A stretch of 34,068 nucleotides of DNA from Candidatus Multivorans thiocomprendens (GTDB lineage Bacteria > Acidobacteriota > Thermoanaerobaculia > Multivoradales > Multivoraceae), in assembly GCA_027493375.1 (NCBI GenBank), contig JAPVWO010000189.1:1-34068 (forward strand), read 5' to 3'. A model generated the notes under the pieces. It was not told the origin of the DNA, ran no database searches, and saw nothing but the letters and a program-made list of their open reading frames with translations. A program made the translations under genes and the position numbers. Below, one piece after another: positions 1-7,937 of the stretch (positions are counted from its first letter, which is position 1; each line of letters starts with the position of its first letter).

Positions 1-142
1 CCTCCCCCCCGGTCCCCGGACGGCTGGACGGCTTAGGCCAACAACGTAGCTGCTGGTGCCTTGGCCGCCGCGCGGACTGGACGTCGTCGGACTGCGGACG
101 ATGCCGATGGACCTGTCGGCCGGCCGACGAAGGCGGTTGGTG
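1..142. other. Left edge, no gene recognised
   Basis: This stretch lies downstream of larC on the minus strand and contains no reading frame I would defend. A perfect 14-base palindrome, GTCGGCCGGCCGAC, sits at 115-128, about 15 bases past the larC stop codon. It could fold in the transcript but has no U-tract, so I do not call it a terminator. Confidence 0.4.
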
Positions 143-1357
143 TCAGTCGGAGGCGCGGAGGGCGGCTCGGTAGACGTCTCGGAAGGGGACGTTCTGATCG
201 CGGGCGATTCGGCGAACGTCTTCGTACTCCGGGGCTGACCCGAGGGATCGGCCCGCAACCGCAGCTCGCTTGAACCTGACGTCGCCGAAGGGCGTCCTCA
301 CCGTGGAGATCGAGCGTTCCGCCTCCAGGCGGTCGACGACGGTGCGGCGGCAGCCGAGGGACCCGGTCTCGAGGAGGAGGCGCTCGGCTAGTTCCGAGGA
401 CTGCTCCGGTCGGGAGATCACCGTGATCGCTACGCCGGGCCGGGACTTCTTCATTTGTACGGCGGTCGCGAAGACGTCGAGGGCGCCGACTTCAAGGAGC
501 GTTTCGGCGGCGTAGGCGATCGCTTCGCCGGTCGCGTCGTCGAGCTGGCATTCGAGCACTGCGACCCGGCGCCACGGGTTGTCCGCAAGCTCGAGAGGCC
601 TTGTCCGTTGCAGACGCAGCGCGTTGGGCCGGTCGGCCAATTCTCGACTGCCCAGTCCGATTCCCAGGCTCTCGATTCGCCGTGGCGTTGCCGTGGCGGA
701 GGGATCGAATTCGTCGACGAACTCCCTCACGATGACGGCGCCGGTGGGTGTCGTGAGTTCGCCGGAGGCACCGCCGGAGGTGATCGGAACGCCCTCCAGC
801 AACAGCGCCGTCGCGGGCGCGGGGACCGGCATCACGCCGTGACGCGTCGAGACGGTGCCGCTCCCCACGACGACAGTCGACGAGGAAACCCGGGCCGGGC
901 CGAGGTGCTCGAGCGCGACCGCCGCGCCGACCAGGTCGACGATCGAGTCGTCGGCGCCCACCTCGTGGAAGTGGACCTCCTCCAGGCCAACGCCGTGGAC
1001 CCGGGCCTCCGCCTCCCCCAGCCCCCGGAACAGGGCCGAAGCGCGCTCGACGACACCCGCGCTCAGACCGCTCTCCTCGATCATGCGCAGGATGGTCGAT
1101 AACCGCCGATGCGACGCACCCTCGCTGCCTGCCCCCTCGACCGGCTGTCCATCCCGGAGGACGGAGAACCGAACCCCCGCCAGACCGCCTCGCTTCGCCC
1201 GCTCCAACCGCAGCTCAACTCCCTCCAGACCCAGCCCTTCCACCATCTCCTCAAGAAGCGCCAGCGGCAACCCCAGATCCAGACAGGCCCCCAGGAACAT
1301 GTCTCCGGAAACTCCGCTGGCGCAATCCAGATGCAGGTGAACAGGCCCATCCGCCAT
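143..1357 (-). CDS. larC: LarC, nickel insertion protein for the nickel-pincer cofactor
   Basis: LarC inserts nickel into pyridinium-3,5-bisthiocarboxylic acid mononucleotide, the last step in making the nickel-pincer cofactor of lactate racemase and related enzymes; it acts in the cytoplasm. The protein has 404 residues and the family hallmarks: an N-terminal DCASGVSGDM block (11-20), HEVGADDS (131-138) and LTTPTGA (201-207). In lactobacilli larC needs a programmed frameshift; here it is one continuous frame. I start at the ATG at 1357 because the family homology begins there. The frame stays open 69 codons further upstream, but that part has a shadow-like composition. A TGCTAGGGT box lies only 8 bases before this ATG, so the mRNA may be leaderless. 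No larA, larB or larE is visible, so the client enzyme is unknown. Confidence 0.93.
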   Translation of the reverse strand: MADGPVHLHLDCASGVSGDMFLGACLDLGLPLALLEEMVEGLGLEGVELRLERAKRGGLAGVRFSVLRDGQPVEGAGSEGASHRRLSTILRMIEESGLSAGVVERASALFRGLGEAEARVHGVGLEEVHFHEVGADDSIVDLVGAAVALEHLGPARVSSSTVVVGSGTVSTRHGVMPVPAPATALLLEGVPITSGGASGELTTPTGAVIVREFVDEFDPSATATPRRIESLGIGLGSRELADRPNALRLQRTRPLELADNPWRRVAVLECQLDDATGEAIAYAAETLLEVGALDVFATAVQMKKSRPGVAITVISRPEQSSELAERLLLETGSLGCRRTVVDRLEAERSISTVRTPFGDVRFKRAAVAGRSLGSAPEYEDVRRIARDQNVPFRDVYRAALRASD

Positions 1358-1365
1358 GGAACGTG

Positions 1366-1374
1366 ACCCTAGCA
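1366..1374 (-). promoter_or_regulatory. Extended -10 promoter element of larC
   Basis: The minus strand reads TGCTAGGGT, an extended -10 (TG, one base, TAGGGT). No convincing -35 lies 16-18 bases upstream. The expected start of transcription is about 1359, within a few bases of the ATG. The same word stands before two other minus-strand genes in this window, at 7817 and 25482. Confidence 0.5.
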
Positions 1375-1487
1375 ATCCAAAGCGACAGTCGCGTTGCCGG
1401 ATGGGCGGCCGGCCGTTCCCCGGATGACGCACTACCAGCACGCCCCGCCGGAGATCCGCCCTGTACCGCCGAGCTGGTTTGGACCAG

Positions 1488-1662
1488 CCAGCCGGGAGCC
1501 GAAGGAGGGGGTTCTCAGGGGGCTGGAGGCAACCGACTCCCCATGCCCTTCCATGAACCAACACCGAAGCGGAGGGCAGCCGACCGAAGCGAGCGCTTAC
1601 TTCCCATCAACCCAGAGAGCGCAAGCGTCCCCTGGGAACCCCCTCCTTCGGCTCCCGGCTGG
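1488..1662. repeat. Long inverted repeat between radC and larC
   Basis: Two 35-base arms, 1488-1522 and 1628-1662, are reverse complements at 33 of 35 positions and enclose 105 bases. The arms contain the core GGGAGCCGAAGGAGGGGG. The element fills most of the 317-base gap between larC (start 1357) and radC (stop 1675), its right arm lying 12 bases past the radC stop. No protein is encoded inside. It could be a small non-autonomous mobile element, a dispersed intergenic repeat, or a long stem that ends or protects the radC message. I see no flanking target-site duplication and no other copy in this window. Confidence 0.75.
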
Positions 1663-1674
1663 CGGGTGGTACCT

Positions 1675-2394
1675 CTACAGCAACCGGCGCTCGCGCAGGG
1701 AGACCCAGCGCCGGCCGCCGGCGAGGACGAGGTGGTCGACGAGGTCGATGCCGACGGCGGCGGCGGCACGGCTCAGGCGGCGGGTGAAGGCGATATCCTC
1801 GGGGCTGGGCTCGGGATCGCCGCTGGGATGGTTGTGGAAGATGGCGACCGCCGTCGCGCCCAGACGGAGCGCTTCCTTGAGCACCGCCCGCGGTTCCACG
1901 GACGTGCGGTCGAGGCCGCCGACGAAGTGCTCGCGCTCGGAGATGATGCGGCCGCGGACGTCCACGTAGATCGCCCCCATCGCTTCCTGGTCGAGGCGCG
2001 CGTAGCGAAGATTGAGGTATCGGGCAAGCGCGGCGACGCTGCCCAGAGGCCGCCGTTCGGGAAGTTGAGCCCGCGCCAGCCTGCGGGCCAGTTCCACCGC
2101 GGCCAGCACCGTGGCCGCCTTGGCGTTCCCCAACCCCTTCCGCCGCAGCGACGGCAGGTCGTGCTCCACCAGGAGGGCGAGCGCCGGCAGGCCGCCAAGC
2201 CCCCGTCCCTCGTCGTAGAGCAGATCGCGGGCGAGGTCGACCACGGAGAAACCGCGGTGGCCCGTCCGCAGGAGAATGGCAATCAGCTCGCAGTCGCTCA
2301 GAACCCCGGCGCCGTGAGCGAGCAGTCGCTCCCGGGGACGTTCTTCGGATGGGACTTCCCTGAGCGTGGTCGTCGGCCTGTCGTTCTCGCGCAT
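1675..2394 (-). CDS. radC: RadC family JAB/MPN-domain protein
   Basis: This is a 239-residue member of the RadC family (UPF0758), about the usual length. It has an N-terminal helix-hairpin-helix-like region (about 30-105, with GLGNAKA) and a C-terminal JAMM metalloprotease-like domain. The JAMM signature HNHPSGD lies at 187-193, followed by the conserved Asp200, so the zinc ligands are intact. The family was once linked to DNA repair, but its biochemical role is unsettled. The start at 2394 is chosen because AGGAGG stands four bases upstream; the longer open frame has no such signal. The gene is divergent from the agmatinase gene across 92 bases and is followed by the inverted repeat at 1488-1662. 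Confidence 0.93.
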   Translation of the reverse strand: MRENDRPTTTLREVPSEERPRERLLAHGAGVLSDCELIAILLRTGHRGFSVVDLARDLLYDEGRGLGGLPALALLVEHDLPSLRRKGLGNAKAATVLAAVELARRLARAQLPERRPLGSVAALARYLNLRYARLDQEAMGAIYVDVRGRIISEREHFVGGLDRTSVEPRAVLKEALRLGATAVAIFHNHPSGDPEPSPEDIAFTRRLSRAAAAVGIDLVDHLVLAGGRRWVSLRERRLL

Positions 2395-2468
2395 CGAACC
2401 TCCTGCAGACAGTGACGAAAGGGCCGCCCGAAAGTTCGCAGGCGTGGTGGCCGGTACGCACGACGGGC

Positions 2469-2477
2469 TGCTACCCT
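2469..2477 (+). promoter_or_regulatory. Extended -10 promoter element of the agmatinase gene
   Basis: The plus strand reads TGCTACCCT and ends nine bases before the ATG at 2487. No clear -35 is visible. Transcription from it would leave a leader of only a few bases, which fits the absence of a Shine-Dalgarno in front of that ATG. Confidence 0.4.
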
Positions 2478-2486
2478 GCCGCGGCC

Positions 2487-3389
2487 ATGCTCGGCGCCGA
2501 CCTCCCGACGTTCCTGAGACTCGACGTTCCCGCCGCGGAACCCGTCGTCGCCGTGCTTCCCGTTCCCTACGAGCGGACCACGTCGTGGGGGCGCGGCGCC
2601 GAGAACGGCCCGGAAGCCCTGCTCCTGGCGTCGCACTACGTCGAGCTCTACGACGAAGAACTCGACCTGGAGCCCTGCCGCATCGGCATCGAGACACTGC
2701 CGCCGGTGGATGTCGACGGAAGCGACGAGTCCGTCCTGCAACGAATGAGCGCCGCGGCTGAAACCACCCTCCGGAAGGGGCGGTTCCTGGCCGCCGTCGG
2801 CGGCGAGCACACGGTGACGCCGGCGCTGGTGCGCGGTGCGCTGGACGCGGGTGCGTCAGATCTGGGCGTGGTCCAGTTCGACGCCCACGCGGATCTCCGC
2901 CAGACCTATGGCGGCACTCCCTGGAACCATGCCTGCGCGATGAGCCGCGTGCTGGATCTCGGTTTGCCGACGCTGGCCGTCGGTATCCGTTCGCTGACGC
3001 GGCCGGAGGCGGAACGGATCGCGAGCGAGCGCCTGCCGATCATCTGGGCGGAGCAGCTCGACGCCCTTCCCCGGCCGGAACTCGAGGCCCTGTTCGAGGG
3101 GCTCCTCGCCTCCCTGCCCGACATGGTCTATCTGACCTTCGACCTCGACTTCTTCGATCCGTCCGTGCTGCCCGCGACCGGAACGCCCGAGCCGGGGGGC
3201 GGCGCCTGGTACCAGGCGTTGGCGCTGCTGCGACGGCTGTTCGAGCGCAAACGGGTGATCGCGATGGACGTCGTCGAACTGGCGCCGATCCCGGGCAACG
3301 CCGCCAGCGACTTCACCGCCGCCAAGCTGCTCTACAAGTGCATCGGCTACCGCTTCCGGCGGGAACTGGCCGGCACGGCCGGCGCCTGA
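2487..3389 (+). CDS. speB: Agmatinase / ureohydrolase family protein
   Basis: This 300-residue protein belongs to the arginase-agmatinase-formimidoylglutamase superfamily, binuclear manganese enzymes that release urea from guanidino compounds. The metal-binding motifs are complete: GGEH (105-108), DAHAD (132-136) and DLDFFDP (219-225), with the late MDVVEL motif also present. The YERTTSWGRGAENGP region near the N-terminus resembles agmatinases (agmatine to putrescine) more than arginases, but sequence alone does not fix the substrate. I start at the ATG at 2487; the frame is open 25 codons further upstream without homology. The gene stands alone, ending nine bases before the end of the convergent DASS transporter gene, so no pathway context supports the polyamine assignment. 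Confidence 0.85.
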   Translation: MLGADLPTFLRLDVPAAEPVVAVLPVPYERTTSWGRGAENGPEALLLASHYVELYDEELDLEPCRIGIETLPPVDVDGSDESVLQRMSAAAETTLRKGRFLAAVGGEHTVTPALVRGALDAGASDLGVVQFDAHADLRQTYGGTPWNHACAMSRVLDLGLPTLAVGIRSLTRPEAERIASERLPIIWAEQLDALPRPELEALFEGLLASLPDMVYLTFDLDFFDPSVLPATGTPEPGGGAWYQALALLRRLFERKRVIAMDVVELAPIPGNAASDFTAAKLLYKCIGYRFRRELAGTAGA

Positions 3390-3398
3390 GCCGCCCGG

Positions 3399-4919
3399 TC
3401 AGACGCCGATCAGGCCGCCCGCGACGTAGACCCAGAAGACGATCAGCACCAGGCCGATCAGGTTCAGCCACACGCCGGCGCGAACCATCTGCGGGATCGT
3501 GATCTCCCCGGAACCGAAGACGATCGCGTTCGGCGGCGTCGCCACGGGCATCATGAACGCGCAGCTCGCCGCCAGCGTGGCCGGGACGATCAGGAGCAGC
3601 GGGTCCACGTCGATGACGGCCGCGGTCGCCGCCAGGATCGGCAGGAACGTGACCGTCGTCGCCGTGTTGCTCGTCACTTCGGTCAGCAGGATGAGGAGCC
3701 CGGCCGCGCCCAGCACGAGGATCAGCACGGGCGTCCCTTCGAGCACCTGGAGCAGACCGCCGATGAACCGGTCGACTCCCGTGGCGCGGATGGAGGCCGC
3801 GAGGCTCAGACCGCCCCCGAAGAGCACCAGGATGCCCCAGGGCGCTTCCAGCGCCTTCTTCCAGCTCAACAGGAACACGCCGCGGCGAAGATCGACCGGC
3901 GCGGCGAACAGGCACAGCGCCGCGCCGATCGCGATTCCCGAATCCGTGAGTCCCGCGAACGGCGCGACACTTCCGATCTCGAGCCGCGCCAGCCAGGTTC
4001 CCGTCGTCCACAGCGCCGCGGTGGCGGCGAAGACGGCGAGCACGCCCTTCTCGGGTCCCGACATCGGCCCCATCTTCCGCAACTCGTTGCGGATGAGTTC
4101 CGCGCCTCCCGGCACTTCGCGGATGCGCAGCGGGAAGGCGGCCCGCGTCAGCACGATCCAGGCCAGGGGCAGGAACAGCACGCTCAGGCCGAAGCCGAAT
4201 GGCAGCCACTGGGCGAACGTGATCTCGCGGCCGTAGTTGTCGCTCACGAAGGCCATCATCTCCAGGTTCGGAGGCGTGCCGATCTTCGTTGCGACGCCGC
4301 CGATCGAGGCGCCGTAGGCCGTCCCCAGCAGCAGGCAGAGGGCGAACGGGAAGGTCCGTCCCGGCGGCGGCGCCTCGTCGCCCAGGCGGCGGCGCACGAG
4401 GGCGATGACCGAGAGGGCGATGGGCAGCATCATGACCGTCGTGGCCGTGTTCGAGATCCACATGCTGAGGGCGGCGCTCGCGGTCATGAAGCCGAGCACG
4501 ACGCGGCGCGGACGGGTGCCCACGAGCAGGATGATGCGAAGCGCGAGCCGCCGATGCAGACCCCAGGTCTGCATCGCCAGGGCGATCATGAAGCCGCCCA
4601 TGAAGAGATAGATGTTCGGGTGGGCGTAGGGAGCCGCGACCACGCGGACGCCGAGTTCGCCGCCCGTCAGCAGCGGCATCGCCGCCAGCGGGATGAGCGC
4701 CGTGGCCGGCACCGGCAGCGCCTCGGTGAGCCACAGCGCCGCCATCAGGACGCCGACGGCGGCCACCGCCCTGCCGGCGGAGGACAGACCGGAGACGACC
4801 TCGCCGTCCGCGCCCACCACGGCTTCGGGGATGGCGAAGTAGACCAGCGCCGCGAGGATCGGCGCTCCGATCAGCCCGGCGACGGCGAGCGGGCCGACGC
4901 CGCGGTCCTTCTCAGTCAT
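3399..4919 (-). CDS. DASS (SLC13) family sodium:dicarboxylate/anion symporter
   Basis: This is a 506-residue inner-membrane protein with about a dozen hydrophobic segments. It has the two inverted-repeat signature loops of the divalent anion:sodium symporter family: SNTATT at 156-161 and again at 417-422, each at the tip of a re-entrant hairpin that binds sodium and a substrate carboxylate. The first half also has GTPPNLE (214-220), the second a matching ATPPNAI. Members import succinate, malate, citrate or sulfate with sodium; the substrate here cannot be read from sequence. Its ATG lies inside the end of the upstream AGCS gene (8-base overlap, 4912-4919), so the two are probably translationally coupled. 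Confidence 0.9.
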   Translation of the reverse strand: MTEKDRGVGPLAVAGLIGAPILAALVYFAIPEAVVGADGEVVSGLSSAGRAVAAVGVLMAALWLTEALPVPATALIPLAAMPLLTGGELGVRVVAAPYAHPNIYLFMGGFMIALAMQTWGLHRRLALRIILLVGTRPRRVVLGFMTASAALSMWISNTATTVMMLPIALSVIALVRRRLGDEAPPPGRTFPFALCLLLGTAYGASIGGVATKIGTPPNLEMMAFVSDNYGREITFAQWLPFGFGLSVLFLPLAWIVLTRAAFPLRIREVPGGAELIRNELRKMGPMSGPEKGVLAVFAATAALWTTGTWLARLEIGSVAPFAGLTDSGIAIGAALCLFAAPVDLRRGVFLLSWKKALEAPWGILVLFGGGLSLAASIRATGVDRFIGGLLQVLEGTPVLILVLGAAGLLILLTEVTSNTATTVTFLPILAATAAVIDVDPLLLIVPATLAASCAFMMPVATPPNAIVFGSGEITIPQMVRAGVWLNLIGLVLIVFWVYVAGGLIGV

Positions 4920-6621
4920 TGCCGCCGCCGCTTCCCTTCCCGAGGTGGCGGCGGAAGTAGGACCTGGTCAAGCCGGTGACGACCCCCGAGAGCAGCAGCA
5001 GCGAGATGAGGTTGGGGAAGGACATCAAACCGAGCGCGACGTCGCCGAAGGTCCACACGGTGGTCAGCGGCAGCAGGCAACCCATGAAGAAGAAGCCGAC
5101 GTAGATCCAGCGGTAGACCGGAATCGCTCTCTCTCCGAAGAGGTACTCGGTCGAGCGGTCGCCGTAGTACGACCACGAGATAGCCGTCGACACGGCGAAC
5201 AGCAGCACCGAGAGGGTGACGATCAGGTCGCCGCGGCTGCCCGGAAGACCGAGGCTGAAGGCGCGGGCGGTCAGGGGCGCGCCGTTCAGCAGGGCGCCGC
5301 CCTCGATCCGCGGCTCCGCCCCCTCGGTACCGAGGGAGCCGTCGGCGCCCAGTTCCAGCCTGCCGCTCCAGGCGGAACCCTCGTCGTCCACCAGGCGCGC
5401 GTCGACGATCGTCGCGTTGAGAAACACGAACGAGCCAGCGGCGGTGCCGTCGACGACCTCGAGCGCGCCGCCGCCCACGCCGGCGCGCTCGTCCCGCGCC
5501 GCCAGCAGCTCGGAGTCGTCTTCCAGCACCCGGTGAATGCCCTCGACCTCGTCGAGACCGAAACTCTGGGGCGCCGCATCGCGCCAGGCGTCCGTCGTCA
5601 CGATCACCAGACCGGTCATCGTGCAGATGACCAGGGTGTCGATGAAGGGCTCCAGCGAGGCCACGAGACCCTCGCGAACCGGTTCGTCCGTCTTGGCCGT
5701 GGCGTGTGCGATTGGCGCGCTGCCCTGCCCCGCCTCGTTGCTGAACAGGCCGCGCCGGATGCCCCACATCATCGTCATCAGGAAGGAACCCGCGGCGCCG
5801 CCGACCATCGACGTCGGCCGGAACGCCTGCTCCACGATCAGGGCGAAGCTCGCCGGCACCTGGTCTATGTTCGCCAGCAGGATGAAGAGAGCCCCGCCAA
5901 CGTAGATCACGGCCATTCCGGGAGCGAGAATCGAGGTCACCCTCCCGATGCGGCGAATGCCGCCGATGATCACGAGGGCCACCAGGGAGGCGAAGACGAG
6001 GCCGCTCCAGACCGGCGCCAGGCCGAACTGGGACTCGAGCTGATCGGCCATCGTGTTCGCCTGGTTCATGTTGCCGGTTCCGAACGAGCAGATGACGGCC
6101 AGGCCGGCGAACAGCATCGCCATCCATTTCCAGTTCGCCCCCAGGCCCTTCTCGATGTAGTACATGGGACCGCCGGACACGGAACCGTCCCCATGCACCC
6201 GCCGGTACTCCACCGCCAGCGTGCACTCCGCGAACTTGAGCGCCATGCCGAAGAACGCCGTCACCCACATCCAGAACAGGGCCCCGGGACCTCCCATGCG
6301 AATCGCGATCGCGACGCCGGCGATGTTGCCGATGCCCACCGTCGCGGAAAGAGCCGTGGTCAACGCCTGGAAATGAACCAGGTCGCCCTCGTCGTCCGGA
6401 TCGTTGTACTTGCCGCCGAGAATGGCCCAGGCGTGCCGGAAGCCCCGCAACTGGATCAGGCCGAGCCGAACGGTCACGAACAGGCCGGTGCCCAGTAACA
6501 CGAGGGCCAGAATGGGCGCCTGCGGCGGCGTGTTCCAGACCAGACCCTCCAGCCAGCCGGCCACCGGTCCGAGCAGTCCGTTCACACCATCCGCAATCGA
6601 ACCGAACACCTGCTCGGGCAT
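4912..6621 (-). CDS. AGCS family sodium:alanine/glycine symporter with a large loop insertion
   Basis: This 569-residue polytopic membrane protein matches the alanine-or-glycine:cation symporter family, which imports small neutral amino acids with sodium. Recognisable blocks are ATVGIGNIAGVA (93-104), GGPMYYIEKGL (150-160), SNEAGQGSAPIAHATAKTDE (294-313) and SWSYYGDRSTEYLFG near the C-terminus. Between the helix ending TGLVIVTT (336-343) and LTARAFSLGLPG (450-461) lie about 105 residues that are mostly polar; in other members I recall only some 20-30. The segment should face one side of the membrane as an extra soluble domain and explains the unusual length. GGGAGG precedes the ATG at a good distance. 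The gene follows the threonine-synthase-like gene by 15 bases. Confidence 0.9.
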   Translation of the reverse strand: MPEQVFGSIADGVNGLLGPVAGWLEGLVWNTPPQAPILALVLLGTGLFVTVRLGLIQLRGFRHAWAILGGKYNDPDDEGDLVHFQALTTALSATVGIGNIAGVAIAIRMGGPGALFWMWVTAFFGMALKFAECTLAVEYRRVHGDGSVSGGPMYYIEKGLGANWKWMAMLFAGLAVICSFGTGNMNQANTMADQLESQFGLAPVWSGLVFASLVALVIIGGIRRIGRVTSILAPGMAVIYVGGALFILLANIDQVPASFALIVEQAFRPTSMVGGAAGSFLMTMMWGIRRGLFSNEAGQGSAPIAHATAKTDEPVREGLVASLEPFIDTLVICTMTGLVIVTTDAWRDAAPQSFGLDEVEGIHRVLEDDSELLAARDERAGVGGGALEVVDGTAAGSFVFLNATIVDARLVDDEGSAWSGRLELGADGSLGTEGAEPRIEGGALLNGAPLTARAFSLGLPGSRGDLIVTLSVLLFAVSTAISWSYYGDRSTEYLFGERAIPVYRWIYVGFFFMGCLLPLTTVWTFGDVALGLMSFPNLISLLLLSGVVTGLTRSYFRRHLGKGSGGGND

Positions 6622-6636
6622 CGCGCAGAGCCTCCC

Positions 6637-7800
6637 CTAGACGTAGTTGGCCGGATGGCCGGTAGCGAAGACCAGCACGGACTCGCCGCGACGGATGGTA
6701 CCGGAGTCCCTGAGCCGGGCGACCGCAGCCATCGACGCCGCGGTTTCGGGGCCGATCAGGAGCCCCTCCCGCGCCGCCATTCTCCGCGTCATCTCCGCCA
6801 CCACGTCCTCCTCGACAGCGACCGCCGTTCCACCGCTCTCGCGCACCGCCCGCAGAACCAGGAAGTCGCCGACCGCTCGCGGCACCCGCAGGCCCCAGAC
6901 GCGCGTTTCCGGCGCATCCCAGGGTTCGGCCTGCTCGCTGCCGTCCCGGAAGGCCCGCACGATGGGAGCGCAGCCCGCCATCTGGACGACCGCGAACTTC
7001 GCGGACGGTCCGCTCAGAAGGCCCAGCCCGCGGAGTTCGGCGAAAGCCTTCGCCATGCCGACGACGCCCGTGCCGCCGCCGGTCGGGTAGACGATCCAGT
7101 CCGGCAGCCGCCAGCCGAACTGCTCGGCGACCTCGAAGCCCATCGTCTTCTTGCCCTCGACGCGGTACGGCTCGCGCAGGGTCGACAGATCCCAGAAACC
7201 GCCGCCGCGTTCCTGCAGCGCGGCGCCGGCATCGACCAGCGTGCCGCCCGACTCGATCACCTCCGCGCCGAATCCACGACAGCGGTCGGCAACGGTCGCC
7301 GGCGTGTCTTCCGGCAGCCCCACGCGGCAGGGCAACCCGGCCGCCGCGGCGTAGGCCGCGGCCGAAACGCCCGCGTTGCCGGCGCTCGGAATCTGGACCC
7401 CGGGGGCGCCGAGTTCCCGTGCCCGGTTCACGGCCAGGGAAAGCCCCCGGTCCTTGAACGAACCCGTCGGGTTCCCCGCCTCGTTCTTGACGAAGACGCT
7501 CACGCCGTCGGGACTCGCGCGGCGAAGCCGGACGACGGGCGTGCCGCCTTCGCCCAGATCGACCCGGGCGTGGAAGTCGGACAAAGGAAGCAACTCGCGA
7601 TACCGCCACAAGGTCCACGGTCGGTGACGAAGGTCGCGCGCGAGGTCCTCGCCCCGCCGCCGGTCCAGCTCGTAGCTCACGAGCCACGGCTTGCCGGCGG
7701 GCGAGACGAAGGCCGGCTTGTCCAGCGGCGCCCTGGCTCCGGTAGCGGAACAGATCAGGCCTTGGGCCCAGCGCTCCATGCTCTCACTGTGCAACTCCAT
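6637..7800 (-). CDS. Threonine synthase-like PLP-dependent enzyme
   Basis: This 387-residue fold-type II pyridoxal-phosphate enzyme is closest to threonine synthases. The PLP lysine is K116 in GNPTGSFKDRG, and a glycine-rich phosphate loop YPTGGGTG follows. The N-terminal segment WAQGLICSATGARAPLD aligns with the small zinc-binding region of threonine synthases, but only one cysteine is left, so it probably binds no metal. Threonine synthase converts O-phosphohomoserine to threonine; related enzymes deaminate threonine or serine. Being first in an operon with an AGCS amino-acid importer and a DASS importer, a catabolic dehydratase-like role is also possible. I start at the ATG at 7800, behind a TGCTAGGGT box; an ATG at 7779 is the alternative, and the further upstream frame lacks homology. 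Confidence 0.82.
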   Translation of the reverse strand: MELHSESMERWAQGLICSATGARAPLDKPAFVSPAGKPWLVSYELDRRRGEDLARDLRHRPWTLWRYRELLPLSDFHARVDLGEGGTPVVRLRRASPDGVSVFVKNEAGNPTGSFKDRGLSLAVNRARELGAPGVQIPSAGNAGVSAAAYAAAAGLPCRVGLPEDTPATVADRCRGFGAEVIESGGTLVDAGAALQERGGGFWDLSTLREPYRVEGKKTMGFEVAEQFGWRLPDWIVYPTGGGTGVVGMAKAFAELRGLGLLSGPSAKFAVVQMAGCAPIVRAFRDGSEQAEPWDAPETRVWGLRVPRAVGDFLVLRAVRESGGTAVAVEEDVVAEMTRRMAAREGLLIGPETAASMAAVARLRDSGTIRRGESVLVFATGHPANYV

Positions 7801-7816
7801 TCCAGAACCCGCGCCG

Positions 7817-7825
7817 ACCCTAGCA
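7817..7825 (-). promoter_or_regulatory. Extended -10 promoter element of the threonine synthase-like operon
   Basis: The minus strand reads TGCTAGGGT, identical to the element before larC, and ends 16 bases before the ATG at 7800. There is no clear -35. It forms a divergent promoter pair with the element at 7896-7904. Confidence 0.45.
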
Positions 7826-7895
7826 GCGTCGCCCCCCTCCGCATTGCCGCGAGCGAACACAAGCCACTGAAACACAACAACTTACGGGCAAAGTG

Positions 7896-7904
7896 TGCTA
7901 TCAT
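7896..7904 (+). promoter_or_regulatory. Extended -10 promoter element of the pseudokinase gene
   Basis: The plus strand reads TGCTATCAT, a good extended -10 (TATCAT at 7899-7904), 33 bases before the ATG at 7938. No recognisable -35 lies upstream. Confidence 0.5.
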
Positions 7905-7937
7905 CGCGCCCTCGCGTCAACTTCTTGGCATTCGCGC

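Noticed and set aside
1358..1564. N-terminal extension of LarC by 69 residues
   Set aside because: The extension crosses the left arm of the inverted repeat and a promoter-like box; the family begins with the block right after the ATG at 1357.
1363..2415. Open frame of 350 codons on the plus strand opposite radC
   Set aside because: radC has the complete JAMM motif and a Shine-Dalgarno on the other strand; this frame is its shadow.
4916..7687. Open frame of 923 codons on the minus strand
   Set aside because: It runs through the AGCS gene and the threonine synthase-like gene in another frame. The product is Arg/Gly-rich shadow sequence.
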